Assembly: GCA_018402255.1 (NCBI GenBank)
Contig: JAGYIS010000008.1
Span: forward strand, 1 to 64,000
Direction of reading: 5' to 3'
Source of the DNA: Marinobacter sp.
Lineage (GTDB): Bacteria; Pseudomonadota; Gammaproteobacteria; Pseudomonadales; Oleiphilaceae
DNA length: 64,000 nucleotides
Shown: positions 41,174-49,839 of the stretch, piece after piece
How the letters are laid out: every line of letters starts with the position of its first letter
Position numbering within the stretch: the stretch's first letter is position 1
The notes under the pieces: model-generated
Told to the model about the DNA's origin: nothing
The model's database searches: none
The model's input: only the letters and a program-made list of their open reading frames with translations
Program-made: the position numbers and the translations under genes

Positions 41174-42526
41174 ATGGCAGATAGACCCGAGTTAGCCGGC
41201 TGGCGCTGGGGGCCGTTTACTTTTCGCGTGCCTTTTTATCATACCCGCTTGTGTTGGTCCGAGTTTTTGCAGGGGCTTTTTGTTTCTGCGGCAACGGGCC
41301 TGGCTCTGATTCCGGTAATGACCGCTTTTTTTGGTTTGAGCTTTGAGGAAGCCGTTGCGCTCTCCATGATTCATGCCTCGTTGATTGCATCGGCGGTTAT
41401 CGTTTTCGGCGAGCCGTATGCGGGGGGCTGGATAACGCCTGCCTTGCCGCTGATTCTGGCGTTTGTCATCGGAGGTTATGAAGACCCGGTCAGCCGCTTT
41501 CAGGCCATGACGGCCCTGAGCCTTGTGTTTGCCGGGCTTGTTCTGATGCTTGGCATTACCGGGTTGGGCCGGCGCTTCATCATCTGGCTGCCAGACACGC
41601 TCAAAGCCGGAATCATTCTTGGTGCTTCGATTGCCGCGCTTAAGCGGGTATTTGTGGATGATGCCGAGCGCTTCCTGCTGGAGCAGCCCATTGCCACAGG
41701 GTTGGCTTGCGCCATCTGCCTGATCTTCACCTTCTCGGTACCGATGCAGAAGCTCAAGGAGCGCAACCGGTTCTTCTTCATGCTGGGGGCGCTGGGCTTG
41801 TTGCCGGGCTTTCTGGCCGCGGCGCTTATCGGACCGCTGGTGGGAGAAGTGAATTTCGATATTCAGTGGGGCTTTGTGGTGCCGCCGCTGGGTGAGGCCC
41901 TGGCGAAGGCATCGCCGCTGGTTAACGGCTGGCCGTCGCAGGATATGATTCTCCAGAGCATCCCCCTGGCGTTGATCGCCTACATTATTCTGTTCGGGGA
42001 CCTGGTCACTGGTAACGAGGTGCTCCGGGAAGGCCTGAAAGTCCGCAAGGACGAGCACATCGACATCAACCTGAATCGCACTCACTTTTCCCTGTCGATT
42101 CGTAATGCCATTATGGGCATTGTTGCGCCGTTCTTCCCGACCCAGGGCGCGGTCTGGACCGGCGTGCACGTCATCGTGGTCCAGCGCTGGAAGCAGGGAC
42201 CGAAGTCCATGAACAGTCTGCACAGTGGGCTGGCCTCTTATTATCTGATGGGCATACCGTTTATCTACTTCCTGTTGCCGTTGCTGACCGGGCTGAAGCC
42301 TTTGTTGGGGGTCGCGCTGTCACTCACCCTGGTGCTGACGGGTTTTGCCTGTGCTTATATCGCCATGTCGATTCCCAGAAGCAATGCGTCCAGGGGGACC
42401 GTTGTTCTGATTGGTGCCTCACTGGCGTTCTTTGAGCCCTGGCAGGGACTGTTGATCGGCGTTGTGGCCACCTTGGCACTGGTGGGCTGGGACAGGAGCC
42501 CTGACCCGATCCCTCACGACGAATGA
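41174..42526 (+). CDS. Polytopic membrane protein, NCS2/SulP-like permease
   Basis: This 450-residue protein has some 12-14 hydrophobic segments. The pattern resembles the NCS2/SulP (UraA-like) fold, with an N-terminal ATGLALIPVMTAFFG and a central IAYIILFGDLVTGNEVLREG. I cannot name a substrate. It stands alone on the plus strand after the divergent ion-channel gene, and 28 bases from the convergent EVE-domain gene. It may belong to an uncharacterised transporter group. Confidence 0.6.
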   Translation: MADRPELAGWRWGPFTFRVPFYHTRLCWSEFLQGLFVSAATGLALIPVMTAFFGLSFEEAVALSMIHASLIASAVIVFGEPYAGGWITPALPLILAFVIGGYEDPVSRFQAMTALSLVFAGLVLMLGITGLGRRFIIWLPDTLKAGIILGASIAALKRVFVDDAERFLLEQPIATGLACAICLIFTFSVPMQKLKERNRFFFMLGALGLLPGFLAAALIGPLVGEVNFDIQWGFVVPPLGEALAKASPLVNGWPSQDMILQSIPLALIAYIILFGDLVTGNEVLREGLKVRKDEHIDINLNRTHFSLSIRNAIMGIVAPFFPTQGAVWTGVHVIVVQRWKQGPKSMNSLHSGLASYYLMGIPFIYFLLPLLTGLKPLLGVALSLTLVLTGFACAYIAMSIPRSNASRGTVVLIGASLAFFEPWQGLLIGVVATLALVGWDRSPDPIPHDE

Positions 42527-42554
42527 GAGAAGCACAGGTCGGATCAGCTTCTGG

Positions 42555-43013
42555 CTATCCGACCTGTTGCAGAATGACCTGCCACGCTTCATCACTGACC
42601 GGCATCACTGAGAGTCGGCTGCCCTTCCTGATCAGTGCCAGATCACCCAGGCCGGGGAGGGATTTCAGTTCATCCAGAGGGATCAGCCGCGGAAGTTTGT
42701 AGACAAAACTCATATCCACCGCTTGCCAGCGGGGTTTCTCCAGGGTGCTTTTGCGGTCGTGGTAGGGCGATGCTGGATCAAACTGGCTTGGGTCCGGGTA
42801 GGCGCTTCGGGTGACCGTCACTACGCCGGCGATGCCGATGTGTTTGCAGCTGGAATGGTAAACAAAGACTTCGTCGCCCTCTGACATCTGTGACAGAAAG
42901 TTCCGGGCCTGATAGTTCCTGACGCCATCCCACGGAATGCTGGCGCCCGATTTGGCGGCAAAGTCGTCGATGCTGCATTCCGAGGGTTCGGTTTTGACCA
43001 GCCATCTTGCCAT
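42555..43013 (-). CDS. EVE domain protein
   Basis: This 152-residue protein is an EVE/PUA-like domain of the thymocyte nuclear protein type, thought to bind modified bases in nucleic acid. Marks are MARWLVKTEPSECSIDDF, WDGVRNYQARNFLSQMSEGDEVFVYHS and RWQAVDMSFVYKLP. I chose the ATG at 43013, after GGAGA; the frame continues upstream to 43112 but without family similarity. It is preceded by trhA-like on the same strand. Confidence 0.9.
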   Translation of the reverse strand: MARWLVKTEPSECSIDDFAAKSGASIPWDGVRNYQARNFLSQMSEGDEVFVYHSSCKHIGIAGVVTVTRSAYPDPSQFDPASPYHDRKSTLEKPRWQAVDMSFVYKLPRLIPLDELKSLPGLGDLALIRKGSRLSVMPVSDEAWQVILQQVG

Positions 43014-43063
43014 GGGAGTCTGTCTCCGTGTGATGAGGTTGCCCCCGAGTATACAGGTAACGG

Positions 43064-43741
43064 CTATGCCGTATGGGGCAGCACACCAAAATAGACGGCA
43101 CTGAAATGACACGCGCTGCCGCCAATCACGAACAGATGCCAGACGGCGTGCATGTAAGGGATGCGATCCGCCAGGTAAAACGCCACCCCCGCGGTATAGA
43201 TGACGCCGCCGGCAATCATCAGGTAAAGCGATACCTCATTCAGGTTAGCAACCAGGTCGGATGAGGCAAAAATAATCAGCCATCCCATCGCGACGTAAAT
43301 GCCAACCCGCGCCAGCTTGAACCGGTTCTTGAATATCACTTTGAGCACCACGCCGGTCAGCGCCAGGGACCAGATGATGGCAAACAGTGTCCAGCCGGTG
43401 GAGCCGCGCATGTTCACCAGCAGGAACGGTGTGTAGGTGCCGGCGATCAACAGGAAGATGGCGCAGTGGTCCAGAGTCTTGAACGCTGTTTTCAGCGCCG
43501 GACTGCGAGCGCCGTGGTAAAGCGCAGAGGCCATATAGAGTAAGATCAGTGAGGCACCAAAGACGCTGAAACTGACGATTTTCCAGACGTCACCCAACTG
43601 GCTGGCACCGACAATCAGCGCCACCGTGCCGATCACGCTGAGGATGGCGCCGAGGCCGTGGGTCGCGCTGTTGATCCATTCTTCAATGCGGTAATGCACA
43701 GATTCCGAGGTGGTTTGGCTGTGGTTCATGGGCACGGTCAT
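43064..43741 (-). CDS. trhA: PAQR family membrane protein TrhA (haemolysin III-like)
   Basis: This 225-residue protein has seven hydrophobic segments and the PAQR/haemolysin III motifs: NSATHGLGAILSVIG, SALYHGARSP, KTLDHCAIFLLIAGTYTPF and the C-terminal HAVWHLFVIGGSACHFSAV. The conserved His residues are expected to bind metal. E. coli TrhA is linked to membrane energetics and fluidity. The start may be at 43741 or at an internal ATG (43729). Confidence 0.88.
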   Translation of the reverse strand: MTVPMNHSQTTSESVHYRIEEWINSATHGLGAILSVIGTVALIVGASQLGDVWKIVSFSVFGASLILLYMASALYHGARSPALKTAFKTLDHCAIFLLIAGTYTPFLLVNMRGSTGWTLFAIIWSLALTGVVLKVIFKNRFKLARVGIYVAMGWLIIFASSDLVANLNEVSLYLMIAGGVIYTAGVAFYLADRIPYMHAVWHLFVIGGSACHFSAVYFGVLPHTA

Positions 43742-43929
43742 CTATGGTTGCCTGTATTGGCGGAAAGTATGAGTGAGTTCAGCGTACACTTGTACGCCAG
43801 TATTTGCCATGGCTGCGCTGTGACTATATTCAGAAAAATTGAATGACCTGCTGCAAATCTTCCGTTTTGCGGTTTCGCTTCCGCCGGTTAGGCTTGTTCT
43901 CATACAAAACAAACACAGGAGATTATCCG

Positions 43930-44529
43930 ATGGCGAAAGTACTGGTTCTTTATTATTCAATGTATGGCCATATGGAAACCATGGCCAACACCGTGGCCGA
44001 GGGCGCCAAAGGCGTGTCAGGCGCGGATGTGGTGGTTAAGCGCGTACCTGAAACCATGCCCGATGAAGCGTTCCGGAACGCCGGTGGCAAGACAGACCAG
44101 AGCGCGCCAGTAGCGAGCCCGGCCGAGCTGGCCGACTACGATGCCATCATCTTTGGTACACCGACCCGCTTTGGCAATATGGCTGGCCAGATGCGCACCT
44201 TCCTGGATCAGACCGGCGGGTTGTGGGCGGAAGGCAAGCTGCACGGAAAGGTCGGCAGCGTGTTTACCTCAACCGGCACGGGCGGCGGTCAGGAGCACAC
44301 CATCAGCTCCTTCTGGACCACGCTTGCCCACCACGGCATGGTCATTGTGCCATTGGGATACGGCATTCCTGACTTCTTTGATATCTCTGAAATGAACGGC
44401 GGAACGCCTTACGGCGCCTCCACCATCGCCGGCGGCGACGGTTCACGCCAACCCAGCGAGAAAGAGCTGAACATTGCCCGTTATCAGGGCAAGCATGTGG
44501 CCGAGCTGGCGGTGAAACTGCACGGCTGA
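43930..44529 (+). CDS. wrbA: NAD(P)H:quinone oxidoreductase WrbA
   Basis: WrbA is a tetrameric FMN quinone reductase. The 199-residue protein starts [19 protein letters not shown] with the flavodoxin-like FMN site. It has [25 protein letters not shown] and [14 protein letters not shown] chose the ATG at 43930, which follows CAGGAG. A strong terminator follows the stop. Confidence 0.95.
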   Translation: MAKVLVLYYSMYGHMETMANTVAEGAKGVSGADVVVKRVPETMPDEAFRNAGGKTDQSAPVASPAELADYDAIIFGTPTRFGNMAGQMRTFLDQTGGLWAEGKLHGKVGSVFTSTGTGGGQEHTISSFWTTLAHHGMVIVPLGYGIPDFFDISEMNGGTPYGASTIAGGDGSRQPSEKELNIARYQGKHVAELAVKLHG

Positions 44530-44556
44530 TGAGCGGGTTTGTGATCCGTTGAACGC

Positions 44557-44597
44557 AAGCAAGGGCAGTGGGTTAACCTCTGCCCTTGCTGTTTTTG
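44557..44597 (+). terminator. Intrinsic terminator after wrbA
   Basis: AGCAAGGGCAG at 44558-44568 pairs with CTGCCCTTGCT at 44580-44590, followed by GTTTTTG. The loop contains the palindrome GGTTAACC. It stands between wrbA and convergent fadL. Confidence 0.88.
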
Positions 44598-44620
44598 GGG
44601 AATACCTGTCTGCGCTGAAC

Positions 44621-46147
44621 TCAGAACCGGTAGTTAACCTGTGCAGCCAGGCTGTGCAGGGTGCCCTCGCTGGTACCGATGGCACGATGGTTACTGCCGG
44701 CTGGATTTTCAACGGCAGTCACGTCGCCTTCCTTGATCTGAATCCAGGAGTAGGCCAGATCAACCGACAGATTGTCCCACCACTGGTAGCTGGCGCCCAG
44801 TCCGAACACATAGCGGTCGTTATCCGGCCCCCGGGGCGTTCTGAAATCGGTGTTCTTCAGCGGGCTCTGGTCGAAGCTGGCGCCGGTTCGTAAAGTTAGC
44901 CGGTCGTCCCAGGCATAGCTGGCACCCACGCCGACGCGGTAGCTGTCTTCAAATTCCAGAGGCTGCACCAGATCGCGCCGGCGCACGTCGTCACCGCTTT
45001 CCGTGATGTCAGAGCCGCCCCGGGTGGAGGTGTCCACGTACGACAAACGCAGCTCGTCATACACGCTCCAGTTGGTGTAGGTGACGCTGCCCATCACCGC
45101 AATACGATCCGTCCACTGATGGAAGGCGCTTAGGGTGAGCACGTCAGGCAGGGTAATGGTGGATTCCAGATCACCCCCCAGGGCACCCCGTTCGTCAAAA
45201 GCGGACGCGACGGCATCCCGGGCATCTTCCTCGGTGATGTTGGCAAAGCCCTGAACCGTTTGTACCAGGCGTTCCCGGAACTCCGGATCAAACACCTCTT
45301 TACGCTTGGCCTGGCCGGTGGCTACGTGTTCAGTGCGGCTGCGGTAATTCAGCCCGAATCGGGTGCGGTCGCTGTATTCCCACAACAGGCCAAAGCTCAG
45401 GCCAAAGGCCATGCTGTCGAGCTCGATGTCGTTCTCGATATCGAACTGGGAGCCAATGCGGGCGACGGCATCCTCAGCCGTGGCCCGGGCGGCGGCTTCG
45501 CCTTCCTGTTCCCGAACTCTATCAACCAGTGCCTCGGCAACCAGATAGCCAGTATCAATCTGATTGGTGAGTTTGGCATCGTACATCTGGATGTAACCAC
45601 CAAAGCCGACCGTCACCGTGTCGGTGGCGCGGAAGGCGAATACCGGATTGATATTGACCGTGGTTTGGGAGGTCTCCTCAGAGTGATAGCGCCCGGCCCA
45701 GCCGGCGGGGAAGTCACTGCCCGAGGCAAACGGCGCATAGATGCCAACGCCGACGGCGGCATCGTCACTGATCCGGTGTGCCAGGTACAGGTGTGGAGCG
45801 ATCGACACTTCTTTGCTGCTGGCATTGCCGGGCCCGCTGACGGGGGTGGGTTCAAGGCCATAGGGCAGCTCGATCTTCTCCCGTTGAACACGGACGTCGT
45901 AGTTCAGGTCGGCGTAGATCGCGCTGACACCCAGACTGGTCTGGGTGCCGGAAAGCCGAAGCAGTCCCGCCGGGTTATGGGCAACCGCGGACGCGTCTTC
46001 CAGCAATGCGGCGGTGCCGGCGAAGCCGTGGCCCATTTCCTTGGTGCCATGTTGGGTCAGCTCCAGACCGGCGCCGTGCGCTACCGATGAGGCAGCCATG
46101 ATGGCTGCGGGCAGCAAGGCCCGCAGTGGAGTGTTTGCAGAAAACAT
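44621..46147 (-). CDS. Outer-membrane long-chain fatty acid/hydrocarbon transporter, FadL family
   Basis: This is a 508-residue outer-membrane barrel with a signal peptide (LLPAAIMAASSVAHG). The N-terminal hatch reads GLELTQHGTKEMGHGFAG with ASAVAHNPAGL, the NPA kink region of FadL/TodX proteins. It ends in Phe (VNYRF), as expected for outer-membrane insertion. It lies 21 bases after the lipase-like gene on the same strand. The pair suggests export of a lipase and uptake of its fatty acid products. Confidence 0.9.
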   Translation of the reverse strand: MFSANTPLRALLPAAIMAASSVAHGAGLELTQHGTKEMGHGFAGTAALLEDASAVAHNPAGLLRLSGTQTSLGVSAIYADLNYDVRVQREKIELPYGLEPTPVSGPGNASSKEVSIAPHLYLAHRISDDAAVGVGIYAPFASGSDFPAGWAGRYHSEETSQTTVNINPVFAFRATDTVTVGFGGYIQMYDAKLTNQIDTGYLVAEALVDRVREQEGEAAARATAEDAVARIGSQFDIENDIELDSMAFGLSFGLLWEYSDRTRFGLNYRSRTEHVATGQAKRKEVFDPEFRERLVQTVQGFANITEEDARDAVASAFDERGALGGDLESTITLPDVLTLSAFHQWTDRIAVMGSVTYTNWSVYDELRLSYVDTSTRGGSDITESGDDVRRRDLVQPLEFEDSYRVGVGASYAWDDRLTLRTGASFDQSPLKNTDFRTPRGPDNDRYVFGLGASYQWWDNLSVDLAYSWIQIKEGDVTAVENPAGSNHRAIGTSEGTLHSLAAQVNYRF

Positions 46148-46168
46148 AATACTTATCCTGTTATCTGA

Positions 46169-48667
46169 TCAGAGACGAACGTCGATAAAATCTTCGATGA
46201 CGGTGAGCGCAGCCGGGTCATTAAAGAAATCCGCGACCTGCATCTGCATTTCAAAGTGGACCGCTTCGCCGTTCGGCAGGGCCACGGTGGCTCCGGTTTC
46301 ATCGCTGCGGGGATCATCTACCAGAGTGTCTGGCAGCAGCGGTGAGGAGTGGGCACCGAACCGGAACGGCACGGCAATCTGTAGACCTTGCGGCGTGGTA
46401 CCGTCGGCGCGGGTTGACGGGGTAACTATGCCGCTGTCCAGATTGCTCTGGCCGACAAACTCCAGCCCCATGGCATTGGCCAGCGGCGTGCTACCGGCAA
46501 GAGGAGCGTTTGGGCTCACCGAGGGCGGCAGTACGAGGTCCGACGGGCTGGCTTCGCTGCCGTTGTTGCCGACCACTTGGGAGAGGTACACCGGGCGAGC
46601 CTGGGGATCACCATTGGCGTCATCCGGGTTGGCGATGGCCTGGGCATGGTTGAGAGGGTCAACAGAGTCGATGGCTGCCTGCACCACCGCGAAGAACCGG
46701 AAGTAATCCTCGGTGCCCGGGAACACACCGGATTCCGCCAGGCCTTCAGCCAGCTGCGGCCCGATGGTGTCGGAGGCGGCCAGGGTTTCCATGATGCCGC
46801 CAGTGGGCGTCAGCATGGCAACGGAACGAATATCCGGGTCCTGGGCCAGGAACGGGGCGGCGACGATGTTGCCGACAGAGTGGCCGAGGAAGTGGAGTTC
46901 GTTGAAGTTGACGTGTTCGAAGAGCTTGATTGAGAAGCGGCTCGAACTACAGGTTTTGGTTAGCCCAAAATCGTCGAATACACCGTCGGCTGTGCCGCAC
47001 TGACTAATTTGACCACTGCGAATGTAATGGACAAGGGAAACCAGATCCAGGCCGCCCTGGCGCAGGGTGTCGCGTTGGGTGAGCGGTTGGGACGGGTTCA
47101 GGAAGTGGGCGCCGGAGCTGTCGATGATGCCATCGGCTGCGTCGTTTTCACCACCAACGAGGTCCAGGTAAAAGGTGCGCTCGATTTTCAGGGGAATGAT
47201 GTTCCGTGCCGCGTTCAAGTCAGAGTTAAAGAGTTGGTCGTTGAGATTGGCTGCATGCAGATCCAACCGGCTATCGCCTTCCGGCAACTGATTACGCACC
47301 AGCCCGTGCAGGGGCATGTCGATGGCAATGACGGCGAAACCTTTGCGGGCCAGCTCAGAGGCAATGGCCAGGGCGTTAGTACGGTCTTGCTGGATGGCGT
47401 GCTGGAAGATAACCAAAGGGTAGCCGCCTTCCGGGCGAGGGGGCACTTCTGACGCGTCCGGATCTGGCACCGCAAGCACAACCGGAACGGTGTTCCAGCC
47501 GGTTAGCTGAGGTGCCTGGGCATTCGCTCCGTCGGTGAGTCCTCTCGCTTCGTCTGTGTTGCAGCTGCCGGCGTCGCAGGTCCACTTCGACGACAGCACA
47601 ACGTCGTCTGTGGTCGGGGTGTTGCCCCAGATATCGGTATTTTCTGGCGTTGCGATAAACGAAGGCAGTTTGATTGTGCCGGGGAAGATAATCGCTTTGT
47701 CGCCCGGAGCCTTTGGTGCGTCGCGCCCCGGGAGCGAACTGATGGTCAGAAAACAGACGGCGGTTTCACAGGTCACGCCACCGTCAATTGGAGCTGGGAA
47801 CCCGCTGGTCTTGATCGCCTTCGCCAGCTCAAGGAAGGTTTCATCCTGCTGCTGCGTGGTTACACCCCAGCCCAGCAACAGATCATCCCGGCTCAGGCCG
47901 AAACGGCTGTCGTCCATTAGTGGTGCAATGGCCGGATTGGTGGTGCACTGCAGCAGAGCCGGATCGGACCGGTCCGGACTGTCACATTCGCTCAGCAGGT
48001 TGGTGCCTTTGGCGATGGACCACTGCAATGGGCTGCCTACCATGGCGCCCTCAGGGTCAAGCACGCCCTTGGTGATGACAGCCGTGTAGCTTGTGCCTTT
48101 GTCCAGGGCGCCGGTGGGTATGATCAACAGCTCGTGCGCCTCAGCATTGTATTGCACACGGTACTCGGTTTCCGGTTCCAGCTCACGGTCTACCGCTGTG
48201 GGCTGAACCCGCTCCGGGTAGGTGTTACCGGTCGTGATCATCCGGAACACCCGGACGGTGTCGCCAGCCTGCAGGCTGGCGGCGTCTACATCACCGGTAA
48301 AGGCGACGCGCCAGGGCGCGATGGTGGAAAAACCGTCCAGTTCGTTCAGGCCTTGAACCAGTGCCGCAGATGAGGCTTCCGGATCTGCCACTGGTGCGTT
48401 GACGGTACCGTCCTTCGGAGCCGTTGCATCGGCCTCGAACAGGAGGTTGGTTGGGAATGGCAGAATCTGGTTGGCCGGATCAAAGGCCACGTTGACCGCG
48501 GAAAACCCGCGATCGCCCTGGTCTCCGGAACCGTTGCCCGCGCCCGTGGTGTCATTGGACGTGGCCTCACCGCCGGTGCTCAGACAACCGGCCAACATGA
48601 TGGCAAGGGAGCTTGCCAATAGCCCTTTTACGGAAGTAACCGGCAGACAGCTTGACTGCAACTTCAT
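46169..48667 (-). CDS. Large lipase-like lipoprotein (alpha/beta hydrolase, Pla-1/cef-like)
   Basis: This 832-residue protein starts with a lipoprotein signal (SLAIMLAGC) and a Gly/Ser/Thr/Asp-rich linker. An N-terminal domain of the bacterial virulence-factor lipase type follows (FDPANQILPFPTNLLF, TVRVFRM). The C-terminal hydrolase domain has GYPLVIFQHAIQQDR and the nucleophile elbow FLGHSVGNIVA. It is probably exported and cell-surface bound. The ATG at 48667 starts the lipoprotein signal; GTG further upstream (48682) is less likely. Downstream FadL forms a likely operon. The substrate is unknown. Confidence 0.85.
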   Translation of the reverse strand: MKLQSSCLPVTSVKGLLASSLAIMLAGCLSTGGEATSNDTTGAGNGSGDQGDRGFSAVNVAFDPANQILPFPTNLLFEADATAPKDGTVNAPVADPEASSAALVQGLNELDGFSTIAPWRVAFTGDVDAASLQAGDTVRVFRMITTGNTYPERVQPTAVDRELEPETEYRVQYNAEAHELLIIPTGALDKGTSYTAVITKGVLDPEGAMVGSPLQWSIAKGTNLLSECDSPDRSDPALLQCTTNPAIAPLMDDSRFGLSRDDLLLGWGVTTQQQDETFLELAKAIKTSGFPAPIDGGVTCETAVCFLTISSLPGRDAPKAPGDKAIIFPGTIKLPSFIATPENTDIWGNTPTTDDVVLSSKWTCDAGSCNTDEARGLTDGANAQAPQLTGWNTVPVVLAVPDPDASEVPPRPEGGYPLVIFQHAIQQDRTNALAIASELARKGFAVIAIDMPLHGLVRNQLPEGDSRLDLHAANLNDQLFNSDLNAARNIIPLKIERTFYLDLVGGENDAADGIIDSSGAHFLNPSQPLTQRDTLRQGGLDLVSLVHYIRSGQISQCGTADGVFDDFGLTKTCSSSRFSIKLFEHVNFNELHFLGHSVGNIVAAPFLAQDPDIRSVAMLTPTGGIMETLAASDTIGPQLAEGLAESGVFPGTEDYFRFFAVVQAAIDSVDPLNHAQAIANPDDANGDPQARPVYLSQVVGNNGSEASPSDLVLPPSVSPNAPLAGSTPLANAMGLEFVGQSNLDSGIVTPSTRADGTTPQGLQIAVPFRFGAHSSPLLPDTLVDDPRSDETGATVALPNGEAVHFEMQMQVADFFNDPAALTVIEDFIDVRL

Positions 48668-48848
48668 GGTAAAACACCCCACATTACGGCTTATAGTATT
48701 TGTTTACAGAACCGAACGGGATGTTACGTATGTGGCGGTGGGGTTTATTGGCTGGACCTACAAGGCGCTACGTCAGAACGGCATAATCACTGTTTTTCCG
48801 TTCTCAGATCCTTGGCACGCGGGGGTTTCAGGTAGGGTGTGATCCGTG

Positions 48849-48862
48849 TCCCAAACTTTGGG
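48849..48862. other. Small palindrome after the Crp/Fnr-type gene
   Basis: TCCCAAACTTTGGGA is a near-perfect palindrome (CCCAAA-C-TTTGGG) directly after the stop of the regulator gene. No T-run follows on that strand, so terminator function is uncertain. Confidence 0.35.
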
Positions 48863-48863
48863 A

Positions 48864-49562
48864 TCAGCTTTTTCTGGCGGATTTCAGGCGTGAGAAAGTC
48901 GCCGGCACAACGCCTAACCAGGATGCAAGTTGGTTGTCGGGCACCCGCCTGATCAGCTCCGGATACTCGTCAATCAACAATGCATAACGTTCGTTTGCCG
49001 GCATGGTGTGTTTGCGGTATTCCCGCATGCTGGTGAGCTCTGCGATCTCCTCGGTGAGTACCAGGGCAAACTTGGCCCAGAGTCCGTCACCGTGACTCTG
49101 GATAGCCGAGCGGAAGGCGGCGAAATCGGCAACCCAGACTGTAGCGGGCAGTACGCTGGTGAGGCACAGTGTGTTGCGCACGGTGCGGCTGCGCCCGAAT
49201 ACCGGCCAGATCAGGTCGCCCTCGGTGAAGAAGTGGTGGATGGCGATTTTTCCGGTCGGGGATTCTCTGAACAGTCGGAGGATGCCGTACTGGATGAGGT
49301 AAACATTGGCCCAGGGGCGGTCGTGTTTTTCCAGCGGTGTTTCGGCGTCTATGCGTTTCTGGTGAAACAGGCGGGACAGGTCGCTCAAAAACAGGGCTTC
49401 CGGGTTGTCCTGTTTTTCGTTCAGGCAGATCCCGAAGGCGTGACTCAGGCCGTTAAGCAGAGCCACTTCTGCCGGCGCAGTGTCGTAGCGGATGATGTCT
49501 TTGGTTCCATCTCCCAGCAAGCAGGGTGCGGAGGCGATGGGAGGCCTGAAACTGCTGTTCAT
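48864..49562 (-). CDS. Crp/Fnr family transcriptional regulator
   Basis: This 232-residue protein has a cyclic-nucleotide-binding-like sensor domain (about 65-160; LIQYGILRLFRESPTGKIAI, FFTEGDLIWPVFG) and a C-terminal HTH (NQLASWLGVVPATFSRLKSA). No cysteines for an FNR-type cluster are apparent in the N-terminal part. It lies between the lipase-FadL genes and the nir cluster, separated from nirN by a hairpin repeat. It could control either, but it is not clearly a DNR/NnrR orthologue. AAGG precedes the ATG. Confidence 0.82.
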   Translation of the reverse strand: MNSSFRPPIASAPCLLGDGTKDIIRYDTAPAEVALLNGLSHAFGICLNEKQDNPEALFLSDLSRLFHQKRIDAETPLEKHDRPWANVYLIQYGILRLFRESPTGKIAIHHFFTEGDLIWPVFGRSRTVRNTLCLTSVLPATVWVADFAAFRSAIQSHGDGLWAKFALVLTEEIAELTSMREYRKHTMPANERYALLIDEYPELIRRVPDNQLASWLGVVPATFSRLKSARKS

Positions 49563-49681
49563 AATCTAACCTTCGCGGCATTGGCGTAGGTCAATTATCC
49601 TACCATAAAACAAACATCCAAAATGACTTAAATGGTTAAGTCTATTTGACGAAATCGATAAGTATATTGCCTATGCTGGAC

Positions 49682-49797
49682 GCTACAGGTGGGGAGGCCC
49701 TTTCCGAAACTGTGCGCAGCCAGGGATGGCGGAGCCCAAGCGTCACATGGATGTGCCGCAAGGAGCGTGTTTCGGAAAGGGCCTCCCCACCTGTAGC
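49682..49797. repeat. Hairpin repeat copy 3 (perfect 29-bp inverted arms)
   Basis: Arms at 49682-49710 (from GCTACAGGTGGGGAGG) and 49769-49797 are perfect reverse complements, the longest of the four copies. The 58-base core (49711-49768) begins TGTGCGCAGCCAGGGATGGC, similar to the left half of the cores of copies 2 and 4, but its right half is different. It lies between nirN's end and the regulator gene's start. Confidence 0.9.
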
Positions 49798-49839
49798 AGA
49801 TGCACCAAATCGGCAGGCTGGAACGAACACGAAAGCGGC

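Noticed and set aside
49682..49797. Copy 3 hairpin as an insertion-sequence end pair
   Set aside because: There is no transposase between the arms (58 bases) and no target duplication that I can see.
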